A stretch of 64,000 nucleotides of DNA from Bremia lactucae (taxonomy: Eukaryota; Oomycota; Peronosporomycetes; Peronosporales; Peronosporaceae). Positions within the stretch are counted from its first letter, which is position 1. Every line of letters begins with the position of its first letter. Below the pieces are notes generated by a model that had not been told where the DNA came from, did no database searches, and was given only the letters and a program-made list of their open reading frames with translations. Below are positions 44,509 to 56,740 of the stretch, piece after piece. The DNA is taken from NCBI RefSeq assembly GCF_004359215.1, contig NW_027152213.1:1114535-1178534 (forward strand), written 5' to 3'. A program made the position numbers and the translations under genes.

Positions 44509-47500
44509 TTATTTATTGCGACAAAGCTACATGGCCTTGATCCCAGCGCGAAAACCTTTCGCGCTGAGGAAGATTTTGATCTCGATGCTTTTCTTAAGCA
44601 TCGATGGTATAGTGGCAACAATAAGCGAGATTAAGTCTCGCTTATGCAAGCTTGGAGCGTGTTCATTTGCAATGTCAAAGACATTGGACGCGAAGCCTGA
44701 ATTCAAAGATTTAACGCGATTCGCGTAAAGTTTGAGAAACGAACTCCAACCGGTGCAAGGTATATATTGCATCGGTTGTCACGTGAGGCAGGACTTCCAT
44801 GCCTCACGTGGGGTGATCTCTGTCCGTGTTGTATTGACAACACGAAGCGAGTAAAAGGAATTGTCTATTTCCTTTCTTCGCCCTGAGGAAGGGCTCGCAT
44901 CTCTATCGAGATGCGCGATGCGATTGACGTTTTGCAATTGATTTACAAGCGCCAGTAGCGCATGTTTTTCGATCGACCTTCTGATCCGTCGGATAGGTCT
45001 CGTCATACTGACGGACGAGGCACTCAATGTCAACAATCAGCTGGGAACGAGGTTCCCAGCTGTCATGTGAAGATGGATAACCGCGCCAGCGAACAAGATA
45101 ACTCGTTCGCTGCCCCTTCACATCACGATGGTTTTGGATACGTTCCACAAGGAAACGTTGACCACCGTGGGAATCCACCAGTGGTTGTGGCGGAGAAAAA
45201 AATAGAACTATGTGCCGGAACTAGAGTCGAAGATCGACAAACTCGATCGCTTTCACCATGAATTGGAGGAAGGGATCACGAGCGCGGTCAGCGTCGCTCG
45301 TTAGAGCAGACGGTGCAGGCTCATCATATCGAACGGTTGGAAGACCGTTCAAAGAGTGCGTACTCCATGTTGGAGTACGAACGGAATTATCACGCTCTTC
45401 GTGATGAGCTGTCGTCACCTCAATGCGGGTTCGAGGATCTTCGGACCCGACATGAGAATTTCCAGATTCAGCATGAGAATCTGGTTCGTGACCACAAAAA
45501 TCTTGTAGGGATTCTTGACAAGGGTGGTCAGATCCGTCCTCGGGATGGTACGGGCGGAGCCGACCAACGTAAAGCGTAGGATGCGTTCGCATCCTACATG
45601 GCAATTCTCTTGTGTACGCATTGCCTCTGCGATGCAGTTTATGGAATGGCCCAATAAACTTGGGTAGAAGTGTACAGCTACCCGCATTAGTGCCTACACG
45701 CTTAGGTAAGTTTACCGTAGACAGTAGTACTAGGTCAAAAACTTAAAATGAAAGAACGTTTGCTCTTCGATGTTTGTATGCGCTCCGTTTCTATTGGTCC
45801 ATCGCGATAGCAATGAAAATCTGTACGAAACGGATTACAGATTCTCAAGTTAGCAGAAACTCTTCTGCTGACTCATTTGTTTGTCTTTTTCAGTACGCTT
45901 TGTGCGTACAGCCATGAGATCATTCTCATCTTCGATGAAGATATCTTCGACATCGACATCACTCGCGTCGTTGTTAACTTCGACGCGTGATGAGCATGAG
46001 CCAGAATTGGATTTGCTCGCGCGAGTCCACCCCCCCCCTAAGCTAGAGGGTCCCTCTAATTGGGTGGGTATACGTGGATGGCGTAAGCCATTCACGAACA
46101 ACGGTGTATACGTTGTAGACGCATGGACCGAGTTATTGATGGTGAATTCGACCATCGGTAAAAACTCGCTTCAATTCGGATACGATTGGACGTAACCTCG
46201 AAGTATCTCTTCGAGGACGCGATTTACGCGTTCCGTCTGACCATCTGCCTCTGGATGATCAGAAGTTGACATAGTCAGCCGTGTTCCGAGAGATCACAAC
46301 ACGGATTGCCAAAACTCCGCCGTTAACCGTGCATATCTATCCGAGACCAGTTAACGGGGCACACCGTGGAGTTGGAATGTCGATAAAGACGCAGGCACAA
46401 CCCGGAGCCGTGATCGACTCTGGTACTGCATCAAGATGTACCATCTTGCTGAATCTGTCTACAAAAACAAGAATTCCATTGTTTTTGTGATCGTCTTCCG
46501 GAAATCCGAAGACGAAGTCCATAGATACGGACTGCCAACATTCTGCCGGAAGTGGTAGAGGTTGGAGGTGCACGGGATGAAGGGCTAGGCTTCACCCGTT
46601 GACATACCTCCCAAGCACGAATGAACTTGCGCACGAATGTACTTGCGCACGAATGTACTTGCGCACGAATGTACTTGCGCACGAACTGATACTGGTGGGG
46701 CCAGTAAAAATCGCGACTCACTGTGAGATAAGTTTTCTCACGTCCACGATGCCCACTTGTTGGTGCATCGTGACACTCATATATGATGCGCAAGCGCAAA
46801 TTATTGTGAGTTGGGACGACGACACGTGGAGTGTCGCCGGCAACGGCTGTGTAATACAATAAGCCGTTGCGTGTTGTGCATCGATCGGATGACGATCGAT
46901 ATAAAGCCGGTAAATCTTTAAAAGATTTATCGGATGGATTCATCAGATGATCCATTAAACGCAGAAGGTCCTTATCTTCTGCGTAGGCTTTCTTTATGTC
47001 ATCAAATAAGGTCGATGACGGAACACTTGAAATGAGTGTTGCAACAGTGGGATTATTTCCACTGTTAGAATGCGCAGCCGGCTCGAAATCGGGTCGGCGT
47101 GATAACGCATCAGCGACGACATTAAGTCGTCCTGGTTTATATTCGACGGAGAAGTTATACACCGCGAAGAAGGATAGCCACCTCGCCATTCTTTGCGAGA
47201 GGTGTGGGCTGTTTACGGCCGTGCGTAATGACGCATGGTCCGTATATACGATGAACGGTCTATCTCCTAGGAGATAGTTAGCCAATGCATATTTCATGGC
47301 AAGGAGTTCCTTGTAATGCACTGGGTAATTGCGTTCAGCTGGTTGCAGCTGACGCGATTGATAGCAGACGACGCGCTCCGCCGTCTGTATCGTATTGCAT
47401 TAACGCACAGCCGATTGCGAAATCGCTGACGTCACAGACCACATGGAATGGTCTGTCTTGATCTGCAATCGCCAAGATGGGCGATTGCATCAAGCTTTGC

Positions 47501-49379
47501 TTGATACCTTCAAAGGAACGCTGACAATCAGCGTTCCATAGCCATTTCTCGTCATTTTTCAAGAGACGAGAGAGATGAACTGTCATCTCGGCATAATTGC
47601 GGGAGTACTTGTGCAAGTACGCCGCTAATCCAAGGAACTTTCTAAGTCCCTTGACATCGACTGGAACTGGCCAGTCGGTGATTGCCTTGATCTTTTCGGG
47701 ATCAGGGCGCACGCTGTGTTTACCGACGATGCACCCAAGAAGTGGTATTTCGCTTGCAGCGAATATACACTTCTTGAGATTTGCGTACAACTTATGCTTT
47801 CGCATAAGTGTAAGAACCTGACGAACGTGAGTTTTATGAACTTTCACGTCCGTCTTTCCGTCCATGCCCGGCTGTGGACGAATACATCGTCAAAATAACT
47901 CGGTGCGAATTCTCGCACCGGTCTCAACAGATTCGTTACGCATCTGTTGAATGTTGCAGGGGCGTTACTAAGCCCCTGGGCATTACTAGCCATTACCAGA
48001 GCATCCCAATGGGAGTACTCACTGATGTGTACGGATGTCCCGTACACGCATAAGGATCTGATAAAAATCCATCCATCAGATCCATAGACGAAAAGATCGT
48101 ACTCTTAGACATACCATCTATGATTACGTCTTTTCTAGGTATCGGCGTTTGAGCCGGTACCGTTGCAGCATTCAGTTTATTGAATGCGTGCACTATCCGC
48201 CACCCTCCTGTGGCCTTTCGCACACAGAAGGTCGGAGAGCTATGTGGGGAGGTTGACTCCCTCACATGGCCCGCTTTTACTCGATCGATAAAGAATTTAT
48301 CGATCGCAAGTACTTGTTCACGAGGCAGTGGCCACTGCTTCATGACACAGTACTTCGAGCCCGGTTTGAGCTCGATCTCATGTCGAGTGCCTTTATCCTT
48401 AGGCAACTCGCATGGAACTGTTTCAGGAAATACATCCCTGAATTCAATCAAATCCTTATAAAAAGGATTTGTCTTAAGTGACTCCCAGGATTGAGTAGTA
48501 TATCTCTCAATCCGAGTCTTCACATCGAGGACACTTTCGTCCATCGATGAGCTGCTGAGAACCCGTTCGTTCTCTGCAAAAATTACCGCTGACCGAATAT
48601 CGGTTACGTGTTCGTCCTCTTGACGAATACGCAGATCTGCTTGATTCAACCAAGATGCAGATCTCTCAAGAACCGCTTGGGTTATAGGGTTGGTAATTGA
48701 GTCATCCCCAAAGTTAACTCCGGACGCGCATACATAAAGAGTATAAACGCCTACTCTTGATCCGTCATTAACCAAGACATTAAATGTCTCGGTTTCTTCC
48801 TGGATATATCCACAGGCTGCCAAGGAATCAATCCCTCGGGATGCTGAAGTCTAGTCACTTCAGCATTAAATATTTGAGGAGATTTCTCCCCAAGTACGTG
48901 GACTTATTCCTCAACGTCTCCGACTGCGATTGCGCTATCACAGTCGGGTAGACTCTCTACTCGACCTAGGATCATCGTGTTGTCCATTTCAAACAACCGG
49001 CATCTTCCTTGAATGTCGCCCGCTAGCCGTACAATCATATCTCAATCCACTCGACTTATTCGAGTGGTGGACCTTCGGCGCTGCCTGTGCATTCGCACAG
49101 CCACCGGCAGCTGACTCCACAGGTGAGTAGTAAAAACAATATGATCTTGTGCAGTCGCACTAACGACCGTACCACAAGTGAGGCCATCGCACACACTCGA
49201 AGTACATCCACACGCTTGTGAACGCTCCAAGACGTTCATAAGAGAGCCATCTGATGAACAAGTGGCAGGCATCTTTACGAATCGATGCTGCCAGCTGATC
49301 CTTGGCTCATATTCGCTGAGCCAAGGTAAACCTAGGATGACATCAAATTCGTCATCCAATCCAGCACGATGAAATCATC
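44509..49379 (-). pseudogene. family A pol with integrase and chromodomain, up to an assembly gap
   Basis: Minus strand. From high to low: protease (49359-49042, FDVILGLPWLSEYEPRISW), linker, RT (48823-47844, HSSPTFCVRKATGGWRIVH; PATFNRCVTNLLRPVREFAP with YFDDV), RT end and RNase H (47865-46431), integrase zinc and core (about 46800-45850, MVEFTINNSVHASTTYTPLF), integrase C-terminus (45604-45221, HPTLYVGRLRPYHPE), and a chromodomain (45178-44903). Frameshifts and stops separate the frames. It is the most complete pol in the window and shows that family A is a chromovirus. Gag is lost in the gap. Confidence 0.85.
44903..45178 (-). pseudogene. chromodomain at the C-terminus of family A integrase
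   Basis: RFLVERIQNHRDVKG followed by SYLVRWRGYPSSHDSWEPRS and VRQYDE is a canonical chromodomain with its aromatic cage positions (F/Y, W, and W of DSWEP). Chromoviral Gypsy integrases use it to direct insertion to marked chromatin. The open frame here is intact over the domain although the polyprotein upstream is broken. Confidence 0.85.
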
Positions 49380-49479
49380 NNNNNNNNNNNNNNNNNNNNN
49401 NNNNNNNNNNNNNNNNNNNNNNNNNNNNNNNNNNNNNNNNNNNNNNNNNNNNNNNNNNNNNNNNNNNNNNNNNNNNNNN
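49380..49479. other. assembly gap (100 N)
   Basis: A run of exactly 100 Ns, the conventional placeholder for a gap of unknown size. It lies inside a family A element between protease and the 5' LTR, so the missing sequence should contain gag and the primer-binding site. Confidence 0.95.
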
Positions 49480-49794
49480 GGGTCAAATGAAAACTGTATT
49501 AATATAATTAAGTGTCTCTCTTTCTATCTTGTAATTTCTAACTTAATTATAATCTAATACTAAACATGTAATTGAATTCTTATCTCTATCTTATCTGTAA
49601 CTCTCTCTTTGATTACTCCTACAGCTGATTAGTCTGCGGAATAAATAGATATAATGGTCTATACCTATTTATGGATAAGAATTCTGAACATTACTATATA
49701 AAGTAATATCCTGCAAATATTATCTACCTTTTAGATAATATATTAATTAACAGCCTTGAAGTGTTAATTCCATGTAGCGATACACCCCGTTATA
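49480..49794 (-). repeat. family A 5' LTR remnant after the gap
   Basis: The last 315 bp of a diverged family A LTR, ending TACACCCCGTTATA where other copies have GTTACA. Same orientation as the truncated LTR at 44254, so the two bound one element of about 5.5 kb or more. Confidence 0.75.
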
Positions 49795-50188
49795 ATTAAA
49801 GTCAATGAATATTAATTCAAGGAATTCAGGGGTTCGTAGAACCAGTGGCAACTAGCGCCCGAGAGTATGTACCTTAGAAAGGCTTCTGTCTCTCACAGAT
49901 CAATGCGCAAGCCTTAGGAAGGCACTAGGCGCTTTAACATCAAAAATGGGAACTGCACTTTTTCTAATTGTTTAAATCTAAAAAATTACCCTTGCTAATT
50001 TATAATAGATTTCGGCCGCCGGCAATGTCGTTTTGCTAAAATGGTAAAATGTTTCTTCAAACTGTAACATTCAACCGGGGGCTCGGCATTGGGTGATATC
50101 TCGACAAGGTCCACTAATTTATTGCGAACGCGAAGCTACCAAACAGTAAAATTTGAGTGCCACACTTTTAGCACAAGCAAACGCCGGT
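49795..50188. other. upstream region of the GPALPP1-like gene
   Basis: 394 bp of unique-looking sequence between the LTR remnant and the start codon. It presumably holds the promoter and 5' untranslated region. No core element could be assigned with confidence. Confidence 0.4.
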
Positions 50189-51915
50189 ATGGCTGAGAAC
50201 AAGCGGCTTAAGCGGCAAAATGATGACGATACGATTAAGCGCAAGCGGCACAAGCGGAACTGCAATGACTTCAAGAAGAAACGACACAAACAACACAAAC
50301 AACACAAGTACAACACGCAAAAGATTCATCGGCGCCACAGAGAAAGCGCTCACGGCAGTGAGAATGACGGCGAGAACGAATATGCTCCTGTCCCAGACTT
50401 CATTCGGGCCAGGAAAGTGCTGTGCGAGCTACTTACGGAGACACCAGAGTTAGTTAATGACCTGCTAACATTAATGCAGATGCTGGACGATGGAGAAATT
50501 GCCGTTATCGGGGGCATTAAGAACCGGCGTATCCGTCATAAGCTCAAAGACCTCTTCCCTTTGCTTGGACTAATAAAGGTTTGTCAATACTATATTGTGA
50601 CGATGTCGAACACAATTCTGACCGATGAGAAATGGCTCAGCTAAAAGAGCCGAAAGGGGCATTTGCTAAGAAGAAGAATGAGGAAGAGCCCAGTCTTATG
50701 AACGTATTGAAACATATGCTGACTGCAGACAGTGATAAGGTCGGTTAATTCAGGATTGAACGGATCATGCAAAAGGTCATTCTTACAAATTTTGGTACCG
50801 CTTCAGCTAGGAGCAAAAGAGTACGAGAATACTAAATTAAAACCAGCTAAAGCTGAAGACACATCAACGATACATAGACCGATAAAACGGGACTTGCCCA
50901 TTGGTCCAGCACTGCCTTCTGTTTTAGTAAGAATTTCGAATACTGGTGTTCAGAGTGATGATGAAGAGGACTTTATGGGTCCAGCACTACCTGGTATGAA
51001 GGGGTTCCGCGCAGCAGATGAAAGCACAGAGCTGAAGATGGCACAGCAGGCAAATCTGCTAGAGACGGAACAGTGGAAACTTGCACGTGCTGGTGACAGA
51101 GGTTTAGCGGTCAAAGAGGCAGGAAATACGCCAATGAGGCGAGAAGCATGGATGACCATGATGTTTGAAAACTCTACATTACAGGATGCTCTCGGGCCAC
51201 AGAGCAAGTTGTTAACTGGCAAATCCGTTGCATTTCGAAGGTAAGGCTTAAACTAACAATGAGCTCCAGCTGTCGAAAAGTGCGCATGCTGACTTCTGTA
51301 CGTGTCATCTTCTAGTAAGGATCCTGCGGCAGTGGATAAGACATGGTTCGATTTACCGGAAGAAAGGGAACGTGCGAATCGCGCTAAGCTTGACATGTAC
51401 AAAAGAAGTGTCTTAGACTGTTGTACTGCAAGAGATTGATCACACCCTTGCCTATTTTTTGTAGGGAGCTACTTGGCTACGTTCGCCAAGAAAATGCATC
51501 AAGTGATTCAGCTGCTAGATCTATTGGAACCTCTGCCACAGCACAGTCAATCGTAAACGAATCGATCCTTCCAGTTGCAAATCCGAAGCAAGATGAAGAA
51601 ATGCGCAAGCAAATGGAACAATTGCTAAAATCCCGTGGCCCTTCATTGTTAGAGCAACATCAGCGCAAGCAAGCCGAGCAGGCAAAACTTGAAGCCGGAC
51701 GTAGTCAGATAATTAATGGATGGAACAGGTATTGTGAAAGTGCTTTTGCACATATAAACCTTAGGTCTTTAACGGCCTTGCTATCTTGATATAGGGAGCG
51801 CGATCTAACGGCTCGCCGAGGAATGTCTCAAGATGACGCTGAGCGCATGATCTCGGCGGCGAAACAGATTAATTCGAAGTTCACTGCACCGACAATTTCA
51901 CGACAGTTCCTGTAA
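50189..51915 (+). CDS. GPALPP1-like (DUF3752) nuclear protein, six exons
   Basis: Exons 50189-50578, 50641-50739, 50807-51240, 51316-51396, 51465-51728, 51795-51915; introns 62-75 nt, all GT-AG with matching phases; 462 residues. The N-terminal 60 residues are extremely basic (KRKRHKRNCNDFKKKRHKQH), like a nuclear localisation signal. Two GPALP motifs (PIGPALP, MGPALPG) and the C-terminal DUF3752 block (MRREAWMTMM; GPSLLEQHQRKQAE; WNRERDLTARRGMSQDDAER; SKFTAPTISRQFL) identify the GPALPP-motif family. Its molecular role is poorly known; plant and fungal relatives are nuclear and some are linked to splicing. The start is the ATG of MAENKRLKRQ; an in-frame upstream TTG is not used. Confidence 0.82.
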
Positions 51916-52622
51916 CTATTTCATGAGCATGCATATTTTAGAAAACTTCCGTACTTTTTGACTTATTCGCGCATTGCGGAGAGGCCGCATGAAGGATCGT
52001 TAGCAAACAGTTGCGGATCTGGAGGATGTAACGAGTGGATCGTCAGCTTCCTTGGAAGCATGTTGATTAAGGATTGTTTGCTTAATGTATGTAATGCCAC
52101 TATTTCTTTTTTATTTACTATTCTATACATACTTTGGTAGTGTAATGAGCTAGCTCTCTAAAGATAGAGGTTACGGGATATTTGATACCAGCGTTCCGAA
52201 AAATTGATTGAGAAGACTAAGACATGTGTGGTGCCGGCATGAGCTATTAGCAATAAACACACCAAATTAAATCTTGGCGCTAGTGAGAAAGCTGTGGTGC
52301 TATTCAGCTTGAACTTCTTTTACCGAACGCACGTACCATGCAGCAAAGTTGATAACACGCAAGTTGATTGCGCGAGAGATATGAAAATATATGTGAATAT
52401 GTAATGAACAAGATCGTAGTTTATAATAATACCAAGCATTATTATTAAACTTAAAAGCTTTTCACTTTGGCCCTCTCGCACGCTCTTAAAGTGCCTTAAC
52501 ACAGTTGATTGTACACAAAGCAATCGATACAACGCTCAATTTATTATTTTTTTTATCCATTATCGTCTCGTAAACTAGCAAATGCAAGGCCACTGCGATG
52601 AAATCTCATGTGTTCATGTCCT
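51916..52622. other. intergenic, convergent 3' ends
   Basis: About 700 bp between the stop codons of the GPALPP1-like gene (+) and EI24 (-). AT-rich around 52.1-52.55 kb. No gene or repeat recognised. Confidence 0.5.
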
Positions 52623-53986
52623 TCAGCTTCTTTCGATTCGCTTTTGTTTATTTACCGCTCTCTGCTTTTTCGTCTTCAACCCAGTTGATTTTCCGATTCG
52701 ACGAAGCAACTGCAAAGTCCACCACCGCGAAAAGCTGTATCCAGTGTGCATGTTGGCATTTTAATACGATATTTTGTACGTGAGCAAGGCCTGAAAGCTC
52801 AACTTACTGAAAGATTGGTAGTTTCTTGAATGCTTCATTGCCTTCAGAAATAGGGTCACATGCTATCGCTAGCAGCATAAACTAAAAACATTCACATTCG
52901 CAGTCAATAAACTGAAAGTTGATTTTGATCTAGAAGTAAGACTAAAATACAACATACCACCGGAAAGAGCAGTGCAAATATGCCCTTGCTCACAAAATTT
53001 GGCACGAAGAATGTAGCCAGAGTAAAAGGGCTTCCAAAACCTGCAAAATAAGCCCAATTTTGCTCCAGATGTGCCAGTCTTCGCTCAAGACTCCATCCAG
53101 CGAGGGACCATTTGTACTCAAAGCAATAGAGTGCATACAGCCAGCTTAGATGAATGAAACTCGTCGCAGGACCGATGACTGGGATCAAGTACGACAAAAC
53201 CGTCTGCAAAAGAAAAAAGGCCACAAGGATTGCACGATATAGCTCATCGCTTGAAAAGCAGTCAATAATTAGAATCTCGAAAAAATATTGACCTTTTTCA
53301 GTATTTACCGTATCATGTCGGACACTGGGGTCGGCGACGGCTTGCCATGAAGCTGCACGTATGCTAATCAGAATAATCTTCGTAAAATATTTTAAGTCAC
53401 ATGCATTGAAGAAAGCTCTATGTACCATCGTCGGCAATTTCTTGGTACCAAATTGTATTCAGAATGAAACTGATGCAGTAAATCGGATACATCCACAGCA
53501 CCTACGATAAATAAAAATATCACAAGTCTGCAGAAACTGAGATCAGAGATCTTATTGTCATTGTCTACCTGGTATAGTAAAAATACGAAACCATCCACCC
53601 GATCCCGCACATCATCAACTTCAGTTGCAGTGCTACAGCCATCAAGAGTTAGATTACACATTAATGTAAGCGTGGATAACCCACCCATAGGAAAATGAAC
53701 GGTACAGTAGCTCTCCAAACATGTGGATCACAGGAATGACTGCTTTGTCGAAAAAGTAAATGCTCCCCAAAAAAATCAGGCCATTCAGAACAAAGCACTA
53801 AACGGGCAAAGAAATCTGATTTGGGATTGTTGTTGCAATAGAACACAATTTGGACGCTCTCACCTTCAGGCTTGACACACAAACGAGGCGCGATTGAACA
53901 TAGAATAGAAGGATCTGGTGAAGGGACACGGCGTGTTGCACACCGCCGCAAAATTCGCGAAACCCAGCGCTAGCGGCTTTCGACAT
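52623..53986 (-). CDS. EI24: EI24/EPG-4 homologue, eight exons
   Basis: Multi-pass endoplasmic reticulum protein that in animals acts in autophagosome formation (EPG-4) and p53-induced cell death. Exons 53986-53864, 53797-53685, 53632-53569, 53501-53426, 53363-53309, 53249-52958, 52881-52808, 52734-52623; introns 52-76 nt, all phases match; 302 residues (human 340). Family landmarks in order: CFVLNGLIFLGSIYFF, PIYCISFILNTIWYQEIAD, GKPSPTPVSDMIRDELYRAI, the EI24 core SWLYALYCFEYKW, LEQNWAYFAGFGSP, and FKKLPIFHFSRWW near the end. A basic tail follows. Several hydrophobic segments, about six, fit the known topology. A family B LTR starts 33 bp upstream of the start codon, so its promoter is likely displaced or LTR-derived. 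Confidence 0.9.
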
Positions 53987-54019
53987 TAGGCCCAAATTTA
54001 CGTGATTTCTGTGTGTGAG

Positions 54020-54345
54020 TGTTACGGGCTAAAGTTGCCCTTTGTTACACAAACCCGTTAAGTGCACTTGGTGTACTTCAAGGGATGGTCAGTGAAGGGC
54101 CAATCGGGTGTGGTTCACATAGTGTCCCACCCTTGTGTATGTGATGCACATAGGTGCATTCGCATTAGAAAGGGATGACGGCTAGCGTCATCCGAAAACG
54201 CTCGCAATGTAGGGCTGCACATCTACAGAGGTGGATTATTAATTAGATAGAAGGTTTTTGATTAAATATAAATAAGTCTTAAAACTTCTTCCTAGCTTAC
54301 AAGTGCGCACTGAAGTCGAATTACCGCTTCCGTGACGAAAATTAG
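54020..54345 (+). repeat. family B 5' LTR (right boundary approximate)
   Basis: Starts TGTTACGGGCTAAAGTTGCC and shares words with the minus-strand LTR at 22168-22512, including GGATGACG/CGTCATCC around CTAG. The inner boundary near 54.34 kb is uncertain because the following GAC-rich segment differs between copies. Confidence 0.7.
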
Positions 54346-54389
54346 CCTAGGGTACAAACTTCGTTGGGTGTGTTAGTGAGGATGAGCCT

Positions 54390-55370
54390 GAATATCGATT
54401 GGGGGGCTCATTTCCCCCACCTCTCCGAACATCATCGGGAGGTGGCAGAGCACTTGGCGCACCCGACTCTTGGGCAGTCATCCTGAGCAACATGTTGCTC
54501 AGTCGTAGCCGTTTAAGTCGTTCGTGCTTGGACAGCGAAGGGCCGCGTCCGAGGCACAGAGCTACGCCGCGGCGGACTCCGTCACTAAGACTCAGGATGA
54601 GCTTAGGCGTGAGCAGGCCTGAAGCGAGGCTTTTAACAGGACTGTTGAGATTCTCTCTGCCCGGCCGCATCAGCCGAGGCCCATTCGGATGGACTCGCCT
54701 AAGTTTGATGGAACTGCAGCGCACACGATTGTGCACTGGTTGTTAGCCGTGGTGCAATGCGGTATGGCGCAGCTCATCGAGGACGACACTCGAATGGTGT
54801 CGTATGCCATGTCGCATTTGCGCGATGGAAGGCCTCAGAGTGGGCGTACTCGGCGCTTATGGCGGATGATAAGGCGTTTCCTTCATATGCGATCATTTAG
54901 ACAAAAATTTGCCATATATCAGCCGCCGAACAGCGAAGTGTTGCTTAAGGCGCGCTTCTTTGAAGCGCGACAGGCGAAGCGATCCTTGCTAGAATATGTG
55001 CAGGAGATGCGCTCGCTGTCGGCGTCCGTTACTGTGGGTCCGATACCGGAATGCGGCACGGCCCATCGTGACATGCCTTTTTTTAGAAAGGCGCCGTCGC
55101 CGATGGAAGAGGCAAATCAAAATGCCTTAATTGAGGAGCAATCCTTCAACAGTGCCTCAGCGACTGCTTGGTATAAGCCGTCGGCCTAGAGGTCGGATGC
55201 CACTCCCATGGAGTTGGGCAATGCAGACGTAGTCTGCTACAAGTGCGGCAAGCGCGGCTATATGATCGTTCGGTGCTATGCCAGAGTCCCTGCTGGGGCA
55301 AAGCCTCCTAGCAAGAGGACTCCCTACCCGAAGGTGATGGCAAGAACCAGCGTGCAAGACGCGTGAGTTA
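54390..55370 (+). pseudogene. family B gag
   Basis: Broken into several frames. The clearest (54689-55189) contains the capsid-like EARQAKRSLLEYVQEMRSLS. A zinc knuckle follows at about 55220-55275 reading CYKCGKRGYMIVRC, with Tyr in place of the usual His. An in-frame TAG separates the knuckle from the capsid part. Confidence 0.7.
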
Positions 55371-55549
55371 GGCATCAACCGCTGAGGGTTCAGAAATGCA
55401 GAAGCGCAGTAGGGGGGCTACTGACGCGGACTGTGAAGCTACTTCTAAGTTCAGAGTTATCAAAAATGCGTAGCACAGTCCCAGAGGTCTCGAAGATTCG
55501 GACCTCAACCGTGCTGGTCAATAGCGCTTGAGTACGAGGCTATGTCCAT

Positions 55550-56570
55550 GTGATGACCCTTCTCGTGGATTCAGGTGCATCAAAGAATTTTTTAAAACTT
55601 GCGGCTCTAAGAACGAGGCCGGCGATGTATGAGTCGCTTTGCCAGGATGGCAAGCGAGAAGAGGCGACCGTTCGTTTAGCGAACGGCGCGCTCGTTAAGT
55701 CTGATGGCGTCCAAGTTGAACTCGCCTTCAGCTTTAGTGATTTCATCTGTCGAGAGAAGCTCACAGTGCTAGGCATGCAGAGTCCGTATGACCTCATCCT
55801 ACGCATGCCATGGTTGGCAAGACATCAACCATGGGTAGATTGGCGTACACGCAAAGTTGCTTACTCTACGCAGGACACCGGAAAGGATGTGCTCCTGCGA
55901 GAGGCATATGCAACTACTGTCGTGTACAACGCAGTTGAGGGTGCATTGGCAGGGCGTCAGACGTCAACAAGTCCAACCCAGCTCGGCGAGACTGGTGCAG
56001 TGAAAAACACGATGACAAGTAGTCACGCGTCCAATGGTCCTGCACAGAGCCGAGAGCCTGTGGCAGTAGACAGCGAGCTGACAAGAAGTCAAACATCGCA
56101 AGAACCGGCACAGAGCCTAAAGCCTGGTGCGGTTGGAAGGGGTGCGTTAGCCGAGAACGCAACGGCACCCTCTTCCCCGTCAAAGGTCGTGGCGACACGA
56201 AAAACGTACCTGACAGAAAAGTATGATCAAAGGCACGTCAAAACGAATGACCTTTGGATCAGTCCCGGTAAAAAGAGACGGGCCTTCGAAAGAGGTGGTC
56301 GAGGCCGTCGAAGAAAAAATGGTGGAGGCATCTTCAGTCGAGGTGCTCCAGCACGTCTTGAATTCCGTTGAGGAGATAGAAAATCTCCGGGAGATGTCGT
56401 GGGATCTGTTCCTGTCCGAACTTAAGGATAGAAAGATCCAAGAGGTAGTCGCACCAGTTCCAGAAGAGATTTTTGTGGACTGTTGCGCGTCGTCTACAAT
56501 GCACCAGAGCGTCCTAGAAAAGGACAAAAAGAAACAAATCGGACTGTCTCTTAAGGCATTCCAGCCTTGA
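55550..56570 (+). pseudogene. family B aspartic protease and linker
   Basis: A 273-codon open frame begins with the retropepsin active site LVDSGASKNF and continues to YDLILRMPWLARHQPWVDW, where the usual ILGMPWL has R for the first G. The Ser/Thr/Pro-rich linker then runs into a second frame (56223-56570) ahead of RT. The active-site triad DSG is intact, the downstream frame is shifted. Confidence 0.75.
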
Positions 56571-56574
56571 GCAG

Positions 56575-56740
56575 ACAGCCCGTTTTTTGAGATTCTGTGG
56601 AACAATCGTGATGTGTTCCCAGAAGAAGTGCCGCGCCGCCTACCTGCATATAGGGGCATCGGGCACGATATTGATCTAGAACCTGGCACCAAGTATTGTG
56701 TGGTGTCGGATATACCTATACGTCCTCGGCTGTGATGAAG
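56575..56740 (+). pseudogene. family B RT N-terminal stub
   Basis: FFEILWNNRDVFPEEVPRRL and HDIDLEPGTKYCV are the standard start of a Gypsy reverse transcriptase. The similarity stops right after this, at about 56.72 kb. Confidence 0.72.

Larger units (their letters stand above)
54020..56740 (+). mobile_element. Ty3/Gypsy family B element, 3'-truncated
   Basis: 5' LTR, gag, protease and the first strand of RT on the + strand, then an abrupt end in RT. No 3' LTR was found to the right. It is inserted just upstream of EI24 in the orientation divergent from that gene. Confidence 0.72.

Noticed and set aside
46620..46690. tandem repeat of a 16-nt unit (ACTTGCGCACGAATGT) in integrase
   Set aside because: A local 3-4 copy expansion in a pseudogene; not a CRISPR array (no spacers).
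54399..54746. ORF at the start of the family B gag with a GGG/Pro-rich beginning
   Set aside because: It overlaps gag in several frames and is best read as broken gag, not a separate gene.
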